From: Aphis gossypii
Taxonomy: Eukaryota > Arthropoda > Insecta > Hemiptera > Aphididae
DNA: 64,000 bases
Assembly (NCBI RefSeq): GCF_020184175.1
Contig: NC_065530.1
Location: 25,831,260-25,895,259 of the forward strand
Direction of reading: 5' to 3'
A program made the translations under genes and the position numbers. Below are positions 1 to 11,340 of the stretch, piece by piece. Under the pieces are notes generated by a model. The model was not told the origin of the DNA, did no database searches, and saw nothing but the letters and a program-made list of their open reading frames with translations. How positions within the stretch are numbered: position 1 is the stretch's first letter; every line of letters starts with the position of its first letter.

Positions 1-600
1 AATGTAGAAACAACACTCCGCTAAATTTGACTATTTTGAGTTTCTTATTGCACCAATTTGTAAATTATTTGTACAATACTTGTGTTGATACACCAGTCGT
101 TTACACATAATTATTTCCGGAGATATAGCAATAACAAATGATGCCGGATGAATGAAGGTAAAAACTATAACTTACCACCAGATGGAATATATAAATTTTG
201 TTTGGTCAGATCCTTTGTACAACGTTTGTTTTGGAATTCACTCGAAGTCTGGTATAAATCAAATAAATCAAAAAACTAAATGCTAGAGGGGAGGTAAAAA
301 CAATAGCACAAGCACAGTTTGCAATAATCTTCAATTATGTTTGGAGGCAGATCATTTATGTATCATTTGTGTTCAAATATACAAGATGACCGGTCATTAT
401 TGTGCACAATTATTTCCAGAGATGTAGCAAATATAGCTTTGGGAGATTGAAAAAACTCTACTACCACTTTACAATGTTCAAGTTTTGATTGCCAATCATT
501 TGTGCATCTTTTGTACAGAATTATTTCCTGAGATATTGTGATAACCAATTATGTCAGTGAGGAAGTAAAAATTGTGACTTAACTACTGATTGGAATATGT
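1..600. repeat. three diverged copies of a dispersed-type repeat
   Basis: A block built round ATTATTTCC(N)GAGAT(A/G)T recurs near 112, 410 and 522. The first and third copies are each followed by a TAACNAATTATG-like block, GTAAAAA and a GGAATAT end. Spacing and order are similar but sequence identity has decayed. No protein frame continues through it. It is probably an old transposon or satellite-like unit; the family is not recognised. Confidence 0.55.
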
Positions 601-3120
601 ATAATATACATACATAATATTATATTACGCGTATTATGTGTTTCTACGTCCTTGCCCCCTATCGTATTAATTTTTGTAATATCTCTGAGGGTAATTACGA
701 ATATACAACCGGAATTCCTAAAACATAATTATTATTATATTTACAAATAATCAGAAAATTACAATAGTGAGATCATAATTAATTAGATCTATTGTATACG
801 TAGTGATTCAACAAACATCCACAGTCCCCTGTCTTATTCAATATTTGCAGTTCTTCAACATTTTATATTGAAATTTTTAAATATGATTATAAACCATATT
901 TAAAAATTATTGTTATTATTTGTATCTACTTGTTAAAAAGTATAATGTAAAAATACAAACATATATTCTTCAATGACAATTCTCTTTTTTATAGTAAATG
1001 ATTTAGTGGATAATTTTATTTTTTTGAAAATGACAACAAACCTGTATCAAAATTCGAATAGTTTTTGAGTTGCCTGTTTAATTTTGGGTATTCATTTTTT
1101 CTATTAAATAAGTACTATATAGTAGTTAAAAAACTACTCATTTGAATTTTGAATTAAATACATCTTCACTTTCAAAAAAATTCTCACTGATTATATAATA
1201 TTTAGGTAATTTTAATTTTCTTTGCCAGTTTTTAATGTGTTGAATATTTATAAATTATGTTTTGTTTAATTTTAGTTGTTTATGGTGTTTTTTTCATCCT
1301 ATATATTGGTTATGTAAGATGCGTGTACCTTACATGACTTGTATGTTAAATATAAATGCTATTCATTTTGCAAGTTTATGTACTTATGTTATTGTATATG
1401 CAATTTACTTCGTTTGTATAAGTTGTTGTATATTTCACATGCAATACATAAAACAGATTTTTTTTTATGTGTTATAATCTATATTACGTTATCTTTATTT
1501 ATTGTAGTTTTTTTGCATTCATTTATGATCTGATGGTCATAATAAGATATGATGATGGACAAGGAAAATAATTTCGTTTGCGTATTTGTAATATTCTATT
1601 GAATAATATTTTCATTGTTGTGTTGTTTTTCTACACCCGAATATAATTATATTGGAAATATTTATCCTATAATTTATTAAAACATCAAGTATAAATATTA
1701 CATAATATTAAAACAGTATTTTGTTATACCAGCATATTCCTTAATTTTTAAATAGTGCAACAAATCTCAATAATGCGAAAATGATGTCTTTAGGTCTATT
1801 TGAAAAACAAAAATCATAATTTTAATAAATTCTTTATTATATGAAAAAAGTGGGATGAGAGTTTTTTTTTTTAATTACTCTATGTATAATATATAAAATA
1901 ATATACCTACTATATTATTATAAGTGTATTAATTATACTAAAATTAAAATATTGAGTTCGTATAAGAATAATTACAATTATTGTAATATAATATATTATA
2001 ATAACTCATTATAACATGTGCAATATTTATTATAATGATAAAAAACATTATTTCAAAAAATGTTAAAAAAATGTGTAGTGTCCGATCGTTGTATCGACGC
2101 CCTTCTTATATATTATGGTACTTATATATTATGTATCTTGATTTTAAGTCACTTCCCTATCATTTTTGTTTTAATATCGGTTATCAATAGTTATTTTATT
2201 TTATACCAATGAGTTAATCTGATCTATAGTATCTGTAAAATATATATTTATATAATATAAAAGCACAATTATGCGGCATTATAATAATAAAGGAACCTTC
2301 TGACTAGAATACTATGCCAACATTACTCCATCTTATTCATATCGGCTATATTCATGGTTAACCGACTGAATAATTATAATAATTATTATTATTATTATAA
2401 CGATGTGTATATAGGTACGTCAGATAAAGTTTTAGACCAATAATAATTACGGACGTATACATAATAATATTATAACTACTTTCTATATAGGTATATCTAT
2501 TGTATACGCGAGTGTATTATATTAGGTATTTATAAATTATAAACAATACAAAACAGTTCTTATCTAAGTGATTGTTCGTGCACTAGAATCGGTTCCGCAA
2601 CCCAAAGTGCTTGAATGAGTATCATAGTAGTAATATTTTTTACACAAAACAATATTTTTTTCATAAGATTGATTTGTGTTTTTTCTTTTTTTTTTTGTTA
2701 TTCAAAAACTAAAATGTTTTCAAAATATATACTCATAATATACATAATATAATAGAATCTTCTAAACATGACATCATTATCAAAATATTATCTTGACTCT
2801 ATTTGTGTTATTTATAAACAATTTTATATTTTTGAATTTATTTAGTTATTTTTGATATATGTGTGGTAACATTACTGTTTGTCTATAAAGAACTTTACAG
2901 TTTGATACGTATTTTTTCATAAGTTATTATTATAACAAACACAAATAACAAAAAACACTATTCATATTTTTAATAAAATAAGTATGTTAAGTTAATTATT
3001 TTATAAATGTATAGTTAGAAATGTATACTACTTTCAATTCTAATATCTAGGGTTTTAAATTTAATACAAGATTTCTCATTCGTGTTTTTTTTTTTTTTGT
3101 AAATTAATTACTAATTTTAT
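601..3120. other. AT-rich intergenic DNA, no gene seen
   Basis: Only short AT-driven open frames occur here. They use low-complexity residues (Ile, Tyr, Phe, Cys) and lack splice-phase support. Many homopolymer runs and TATAATA-type simple sequence are present. Confidence 0.6.
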
Positions 3121-3123
3121 CAG

Positions 3124-3213
3124 AAAGCAACATAAATACTGCATGAAATGTGGCTCTGATATTATACAAAACTCATCTTTAAACTTGCACATTTTAAGTG
3201 ACAAATGCCATAG
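3124..3213 (+). CDS. candidate internal exon with CxxC zinc-finger-like motif
   Basis: A T-rich tract ending in TTTATCAG precedes a 90-nt open segment that ends in CATAG followed by GTATGA. The open frame enters after one base and leaves after two. It encodes a segment with YCMKCG, a downstream LNLH and then DKC, giving spaced Cys/Cys/His/Cys ligands like a small zinc-binding module. The phase is compatible with the candidate exon at 4360-4434. The family is not recognised, and no start exon or terminal exon was found. This could be a gene fragment, a transposase zinc-finger remnant, or chance. Confidence 0.3.
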
Positions 3214-4359
3214 GTATGAGGAGCGATAATAATACGCAAGTTAGTGTTGGAAGTTCCCCTAAAAATATCATCAATATAGACGAAATTTTTGTTGACTTAC
3301 CTACATCAATATTGGGTAAACCAATAATAAAACAAAAACTTAACAAGAGTTGCATAATAAATATTATCATAACACATATATGTACGAAATTTAACTGTTT
3401 GGGACAACGAAAAAATCGTTATCAATCATATAGCATAGCATTACTAAAAGTGGGAATAACGTCAAACTATGCAAGATTTCTAAGTGCATGGCAAACAAAT
3501 TATTGTAATTTTAATAGCAGACGATTAACGATAATATTTTTATGACGAAAACAAAATAACACTTTACTTTATCTTTACATCATGATTTTATCAATCAATA
3601 AATAATAGTGACATTAAAACATCTTAACTGACAAGACACATATTATTGTGCAGAAGTTCTAGGAAAAGCTAAATAAAGAGCTAGTAGACTGTAAGACAAG
3701 TAATAATTATAATTTATAATTTGTTTTTAATATTATGAAATTTGTAATCAAATAGATTAATTATGGGTTACCTTTGGGTTACTTAACAAAACTTAAATTA
3801 TTATATTATGTTTATTATTAATTATTTAGTTCATAGAATAAACAGTATTAGGTACATTTAATATTGAGTAAAAAAAAAAAAAAAAGATTCCTGGTTATAA
3901 TTAACTTTTGGTACCTGGTCCGTATAGTATTTATTTACATTCTAAATATACAATAAGTTGTGATATTGATTTAAACTTAGAAAGTAAAATGACTTTGTAT
4001 GATATCAATATAAGATAAACTATTCGATTAACATGCAATTTCGATCATCTACATAATAATCTCACTTTGTATTCAAATAATTATATTTTATACGTTTCTA
4101 TACTAATGCATATTTTTTATCTTCATTTACAACATGCTGTGATATTTGCAACTCATTCACAAGGATTTAATCAACTAGCTTGGGTGTGTAACAAACATTG
4201 TCGTTGGCTTCAGTTCTGTTTTCAAGGCGCCAAAACTTTCGGACAATGATATCGAGGGAACCTAATGAAGTGTATATTATTATACAACATCCAAAGGTTC
4301 AAAATATAACCACTATCAGCGATATTTAACACTCAGATCGCAATAACAATAATTTGCAG

Positions 4360-4434
4360 CGTGAAAATTCAACCTAAAAGGAAACGAAAAAAAATAGAAC
4401 TCGGTCCGATGGTTATTCACAAATTATTGTTTAG
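4360..4434 (+). CDS. candidate internal exon, basic (KRKRKK) segment
   Basis: The segment is bounded by AATTTGCAG and TTTAG|GTATGT, both good splice signals. It is 75 nt long, enters with one base and leaves with two, so it can follow the 3124-3213 candidate in frame. It encodes a lysine/arginine-rich stretch (QPKRKRKK) followed by IELGPMVIHKLLF. The product is unknown. Its support is the pairing of splice signals with matching phase, not similarity. Confidence 0.3.
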
Positions 4435-5470
4435 GTATGTAACTTCAATCTATATGGGAGTTTTTTTCCTGTTCCCTTATTCATTAACAAAACATCAAGT
4501 TATTTTCAGCGACAATAATTTATGGATTATAATTTTTTATCACTAATTTGTTAAATTCTCGCAAATCAATAATTTAACACCGACTAGATATAGGTAATTT
4601 CTATTAATTAAAAGTTTCAAATAAACTTCAATAAATTATCGACGAATTTTAATATTTATTATGAGTATTTTATATTTTTAAGCATAGCTGTATACTGTCT
4701 ACGTATAGCAACAACAACATCAACAACAACAAAAACAGCAACAACAATAATAATATGGTATTGGTATAAAATGGAAAATAATAACATTCTTATTTCTACT
4801 AAGAAACTCAGAGGAAATAAAATATAAACTGTAATTTTCTTCTTCTTAAATGTACGGTGTTTTATAAATAAAGAACAGAGTTAATTAACACAAGTTTTAA
4901 GTTTACACAGCAAACGATTTTAGTGTGTAGATATAAAATAAATGAGTGCACAGCACAAACACTTTGTCAAAACTGTAAACATTCGTAGTTAATTAACTTT
5001 CTGATAAATACAAAACTTTTAGATTTAAATATAATAATATATGACTGAAGGTAAAAATTAAGTTTTGGGTATATCACGATAATGATGGTGAGAAAGAAAT
5101 GCAAATAATTTATTTAATAATCTTGCATATGTGTTTAAAAAATAAAATAAATATTTATATTAGATAAAGTATCGATATAAAATAAGGAAAAACTGATATC
5201 TTTAGATAAATGAAGAGATAAAAAAAAACGGTATTGAAATTAGTAACTTATTTTAAAGTATATCGTATTAAACATTTAAATAAAAATTAGAACCAAAAAT
5301 GATTTAGTTATGGACAATCGATTACATTATGTATCAAGTTAACTGTGCAATCAGAATGCTTTATTTTAATACATATTATAATGTATTAAGTATATATTTA
5401 ACTTATTTATTTTTATACCATGTTGAAGTAAGACAACTGAAACATAATATCGTATTACATGGTACCTACA

Positions 5471-5493
5471 TACAAAGTGATTCATTAAGGTGG
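5471..5493 (+). repeat. transposon-end-like motif, copy 1
   Basis: The sequence begins TACAAAGTGATTCATTAAGG. It matches a motif of the form ACARRGYGAWTCAYYAAG that recurs at 5921, 9831 (inverted) and 52126 (inverted). It probably marks the end of a small DNA transposon or MITE. Confidence 0.4.
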
Positions 5494-5920
5494 ATTAGTA
5501 TTTTGTGATGTTGAAACAAAAACTCCATTACCAAACCACAATATACAATACATGATTAATGAATCTTATCCACATTTTACCGGGTGTTCTATTTCATATG
5601 TACAATTCAGTTATTTTTTCACTAAATGTTTAAATATTTTGTCAATATTATAAACTATAATATTATTAATTTATAAATTCATTTTATTATTTTTTTAAAT
5701 ATATTGTTTATTATTTTTATTGTCGTTAGAAAATGATTGAATTTGTTTTTTGATTCGAATTAATTATATAGTACCCCATTGCTTATGTCATTTGGATAAA
5801 TGAAAATGTATAGAATTTGTAATAAAAACAATGTCTAGATAATATGCTTAAATTAAAAAGAATATTATTTTATTTATAAGTTATATTATTTTATCTATTA
5901 TAAGTATAACTTAAATATTA

Positions 5921-5945
5921 TACAGGGCGAATCACCAAGTAGGTA
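5921..5945 (+). repeat. transposon-end-like motif, copy 2
   Basis: TACAGGGCGAATCACCAAGT is a variant of the same motif found at 5471, 9831 and 52126. Confidence 0.4.
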
Positions 5946-8900
5946 TGCTCTACCCCATAAACGTTTTAATAATTAAATAATTAATTTTAAATTTATAATT
6001 CTTAGAAATATTAAATATACCTACTGAAATACCGTATTATTAAATTTAAAATATTGTATTAAGATATTACGATGAGTATTTAGATCTATTCATGAAGAAA
6101 ATATAAATTAAGTTTCCCAAATCATATAACTTAAACTGAAATAGAATCAATATTTTGTTATTTTACCCTGGGTCATTAAATTATAATATACTAAAAATAA
6201 TAACAATTAATTGCAGATTATTTTTTCTGAAATTAAACATCAACATAATATTATTTATATGGAGTTGAATTGCGTGTACCTAAATGAACAATCGTTTAAA
6301 AGTCACAATGATGTCGTATACTATTATAAGTACTATATAATATTGTGTTGTACACGATCAATGAACCAGTGGGCGTTTCCCCGAGGGAAAGTGGTAAAAT
6401 GTGGCATATAGATCCTCCATCTAAATTCTGTTTACCTATTATCTTAAATTATATTGATAATTCGTGCAGTGAAGTGTGGTAAGATGCTTACTCTGTAAGT
6501 GACAAATATTGTATGTATTTTACATTGATAATTGATAAATTTATCATTTGTATAACCTCTAGGGCAAAATTGAAACAACTCAACATATATAGTTTTGAGA
6601 AAAAGTGATTTAAAGTTAAAAACTAAGATATTTCAAAGAATTATTTACGTATGCCTTTTAAACTTAAAACTTAAATACCTACTCACAAACATGCTTTACA
6701 ATATGACTTATTTAAATATTATGATTTATGAAATACGTTCTTAAACCTAAAAAGTAGTTAAGTTTATGACCTTTTAGATTTTTTAAGTAAAATAAGTAGA
6801 ACTGCTATTTTTGGAGATGAGTGATACCAGTAAAACATTTTTATTCAAAAATACATGATTGACATATTTATTATTTCATATTACGATTGTCATATCACAA
6901 ATTATAAAATGTAACACCGCAATAACTCTAAAGTCTAAATATTTTTGTATTCCACTCACCATACCTATCACATAAAAATTATTTTTTATTAACTAGATTA
7001 GTCATCAATTTAATTAAGGCAGACTTGAATATTTACATCAAGGGATCCATTGCAGGTTACATTAAATATGTATATTACAAGAAATTAAACATGACTTTGT
7101 TTATTTGAAAACCGGCTAAAAATTAAACATTTCAATACCTACTCGGACATTTTTTTATAGTGTTAAAATGAAAAATGATATTGAAGGTAGTATTTATGCA
7201 ATAAATAGAGCTAATTTATTATATTGAGTTGTCGTATTCTTGTTCTAGAAGTGTAAAATGATTTTACATTAATTAAATTTTAAAATATTTTGTTGAATAA
7301 TCGTTAAGTTGAGATATTAATCATTTGAAAAACTTGTTAAATTTTATTTTGACTCAGCTGACATTCTAACGGTTATTATATAATATAGTAGTCAAATCTG
7401 AAATTGAATCGCACATTTCACAATACACCAATTATTTTTGAAATATTATTCATCGTAGCTAGTGTCCACAAAGATTTTTGAAAGAAGATTTTCGTGTACT
7501 TAAAATACTTAAGCCTAAATATTAAAATAAGTACTAAAATACTAATGACTAAGTTATAATTATGAAGTAAATTGATAAATGTGACTTTTTTATTTTTCCA
7601 GACTTTTTGTCAAATCAAAACTTGAGAACAATCTCAATGATGTAATATTTTTAGGCATCCAAAAATAGTGGTTATTGAGTCAAAGAATTTTTTGGTTTCG
7701 TGAATTTGTATAATTTTATAAATATAAATTTCAAATGCCTTAAATATAAGTCATAATAAATAAACATTTACATTTTATTTTTATTATGGTAAGGTCTCAG
7801 ATAAGGTATCTAAGACATATGATATAAAATTGAAATCAAATTTTCTATTCTTCTTAATTAAAAGTTCCTTAGAATGCCAACTAGTGAAAATAATTAGCTA
7901 TTATAATATCATGATATATTCAACTTAAATACTTAATAATATGCATTATAATTCGTCCAAAATTCTAAATGATTTAATTTAGTGATTATGAAATTAAAAA
8001 GGGATAGGAAACATTTGTTACTGCTCTGTTGTATATCAGATGTTAACGTGTCACTGTAATAGATTTAACTTAAATTCAATAATACATTGTATGCAATAAA
8101 ACAATTTTCTGCTGAAGTGGTGTGTTGCCTACATAAAAAGTATATTTTAGATTCTGATCTGAGTGATGTATGTATTGATTTTTAAACGATTTGTGTTTTT
8201 TTTTTCAATTTTTAACATCAAAGGAGTTATTGATCTAGTTTTTACTCTATTGTATAGAGAGATTAACATTTTCGAGATTTAGATCAATTTCGTTTAATTT
8301 CTAACTGTGAACACGTATAAAAAAATATATATATTGTGCATAAATATTTTAAATGTTTTTAAATGGTTAGGTTAGGGTGGACATTGGAAAAGTTATGAAG
8401 AATTACTTATTACATTTATAACAGATTTTCACAGTGATAACTTTATTATTAGAATCTATAGAAAAATTAAAAATTAAATAAAATATCAATTTTAAATATC
8501 TGTAAAAAGCACAAAAATAATGAACATATTTTCATTAATTATAAATATTAATATTTATATATAAATGATTATATACCTAGCAGAAAAACAAAATTGATTC
8601 TTAAAAACATGATTTGCAATAAATCATAAATGTCTTAATTTTTTATTTATTTTTCAGTTTAATTTGAAATCTATTGTATAAGTTGATCTCTTTTTAGTAC
8701 AAACTAGACATATATTTCTATTATAAAACTCTTCATAGTCGAAAACCAAAAAATCAAATTATTAATGATTAAAATTATAAATTATTCAGTTTTGAAACCA
8801 ATATCTTTACTTAATCTATTGAAAAATGAAATAGAAATAATATTTTAAATATATATTTTTTTTTATTATTACTTTAAATAAATTGTAATTAATAATTAGA

Positions 8901-9830
8901 TTTTTGAATAATGTTATATGTATATAAAACTTTCAAATATTTTTTAGAATTTGTCTCGAATTTGAATCAATATTTATTATTTGTTTTGGTTTATGATTGA
9001 TAAAATTCAAAAGGTTTAGTTTGACCTTAAATACCAGTGTTTGTAACATTTCAAATAGTAATTATGTCTGAATTTATTGCTTGTTGTTTCACATAATATA
9101 AGTGTTTCACGTCATAACGATAATATATTGTACTCGTGAATAACGGTTACAATAATAATAATACAATTATTAAAATTACACATTGACATACGTAGTTCCA
9201 ATAGGAGTTTATAAAATAGTTTATAATAGATGTATTCGAATTCTGATTTGTATTTTGATTTTTTGTATTACGTATAATGTATTTTGCGATGATACAAAGT
9301 TTTTTTTTTTTTAAATCAATAGTTATCTTTCTTACTGTTAGTTTTTAAAATTTTAAGGTTCATAGTTCTAAATTCGAAAGATTAGTTTTACAGTTATTAA
9401 AATTTTTATGTGAATGATAATAGTCCTTAAAATCGGTTTTACTCAAATATAAAATATGTTTTATATCAAATTTATTGTTTATATTATTTGAGCCATTTTT
9501 TTTTTTTTTTAAATTAAAAATTAGTATGATTTATAATGATTATTAACATTATCAACTCTCCATACCTTCCACATCATCTACATCTATTACAATATTAACC
9601 TAATAATATAATTATTATACAATCAGTTAAAAACTATATTAGTTCAAATTTTGATTTTGATTTGTTTAGGGAAATTTTCTGCTAAATAATTCATAGAAGA
9701 GAGGAATCCATAGTTGATCAATAACAGTTTATAAGACATTTCTCAAAAAGTACAAAAAAATCTGAAGAATTTTAAAATTTCCTATTATTAGATTTTGAAT
9801 AACTGGATTGTAGAAGAAAAAATGGACGAG

Positions 9831-9854
9831 CGTGCTTAATGAATCACCTTGTAC
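9831..9854 (-). repeat. transposon-end-like motif, copy 3 (inverted)
   Basis: Read on the minus strand this is GTACAAGGTGATTCATTAAG. It is inverted relative to the copies at 5471 and 5921, so it could be the opposite end of an element; no transposase frame lies between them. Confidence 0.4.
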
Positions 9855-9973
9855 GGATACAAACGGGACTTTCGTATATTATATTAATACAATATGATTA
9901 ATGCCGAATACCCATTCAGTCGTATTATTATAATAATTTGTTTGGGTTGGAGTGTGAAGACCGGGTGGCGATT

Positions 9974-9993
9974 ACCTAACCTAACCTAACCTA
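9974..9993. repeat. short interstitial telomere-type tract (CCTAA)n
   Basis: There are more than three uninterrupted CCTAA units. TTAGG is the canonical arthropod telomere repeat. The tract is too short to be a telomere. It lies immediately upstream of the GC-rich island at 10.0-11.3 kb. Confidence 0.75.
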
Positions 9994-10039
9994 CTCCGAA
10001 GCTTCTATAGGTATTCCGATGTTTTATGCATATTATACT

Positions 10040-11340
10040 GTATAGAGGAGTACTATAGTTATAGCGAACACGAATTTTACGATCGACAATTTTTGAGGAC
10101 GAGGAGCCCGTGTATAATATGATACCAGTGTTATTATCAATCGGGCCGCGCGTGCAATGCTATGCGAGTAATAATATATCTCCATTGAACATCCCATACT
10201 TGACTGCTACTACAGATGTGATATTGTATTATTATCATCGTTACGGTCGAACGAAAATAATACAATAACGGTAATACAAAGTGTACTACGTGTAACATTA
10301 CATGTGTATATGTATAACAATAACACTGTGCGGATATAAAAAAAAAAAAATTCAGTTTGCGCTGCAGACCGTTCGGTGAAGGGAATACGAAAATATGGAT
10401 TGGATATTCCGATAATGGTGGATGTTATACCGTTCGGGTTTTTGATGGTCGTGCGGTGGTGGTGCAGACAAACAGTGAGTGGGTGGTGTCGTTGTGGTGG
10501 GGGTGTGAGTAAAACGGAAGCGGCGGCAGTCCGTTTTGTTCTGCAGCGATAATACCCGTAATGATATGCCAAGTGTTTGCACGAAACGAAGAAATGGCGA
10601 ACCGCTTCGTGGAACTACCGTCGAGGGTGCACTTACTTATAATACTTGCCCGGCGAAATGAGTCCGCAGCCCGCCTCTCGCAACCGATACCTCTGCCCCT
10701 ACCGCTACCAATGCTATACCATCGCCACCTCCACCGACTCGCGAGTAGACGACTTTCACTCGCGGGAAAATCAAAATTTGTGTATATATATATATATATA
10801 CATAAATGCTCGTATATCTACAATTATATATACCAGAGCAGGGCTGCGACTCGGTACTTGAGTTTGTCCTGGCTCCTGGGTTTGCCGCCTTCGCCGCCAC
10901 TCCAGTGTCGTTACTGCCTGTCCCTTATATAATAATATATAATATCATTTACACTGCAACGACGCCCGACCGCGTTAAACAGAAATACCACCCCATCCGA
11001 GATCGATGCTTCGATACGAATTATATTATTATAATTACGAATTTTCCAGTAAATTACGAGCACACGTCCCAACACACTAAATCATAATAATATTGTAATG
11101 CCGCGTATACGTTTTATCGTTACGCGGACACCCCTACCATCAAACGGCGCAAAATGGTTATTATAAGCGGTTGTGATGCGTATACTTTCAAATTTAATGC
11201 CTTGTGTAATAATATTATACTCACCGGATTTCGACTTACTTTTGTTTATTATCCTGCGGTTACACAATATAAATTATAGTCATTCTATGTACACACGTAT
11301 ACTTCTTACATTTAATACGGGGCGCAAATGCAAATGTACC
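10040..11340 (+). promoter_or_regulatory. GC/CpG-richer island, probable promoter and 5' noncoding exon
   Basis: Base composition changes abruptly from the AT-rich flanks to a stretch with many CG dinucleotides, including GCGCGTGC, CGGCGGCAG and CTCGCGAGT. A TTCAGTT arthropod initiator-like sequence lies at 10351, and strong plus-strand donor-like sites (ACAGTGAGTG near 10472, GGTGTGAGTAAAA near 10502) follow it. Open frames occur on both strands, but they overlap, are low in complexity and resemble no protein. The best reading is a promoter with a noncoding first exon, either for a gene continuing to the right or for a lncRNA. Direction and partner gene are inferred. Confidence 0.4.

Larger units (their letters stand above)
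4435..9970. other. AT-rich non-coding DNA with transposon-end-like motifs
   Basis: No gene is supported. The stretch contains the motifs annotated at 5471, 5921 and 9831, and a short TTAGG tract (GGTTAGGTTAGGG, 8365-8377). The remainder is simple AT-rich sequence. Confidence 0.55.

Noticed and set aside
1262..1533. Overlapping Cys/Tyr-rich open frames
   Set aside because: Composition follows from T-rich DNA, and two frames overlap with no start context or similarity.
10210..11087. Several 70-123 codon open frames on both strands in the GC-rich island
   Set aside because: They overlap each other in different frames, are rich in low-complexity or simple-repeat residues (IYIYI, PLPLP), and resemble no protein. 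They follow from the higher GC content.
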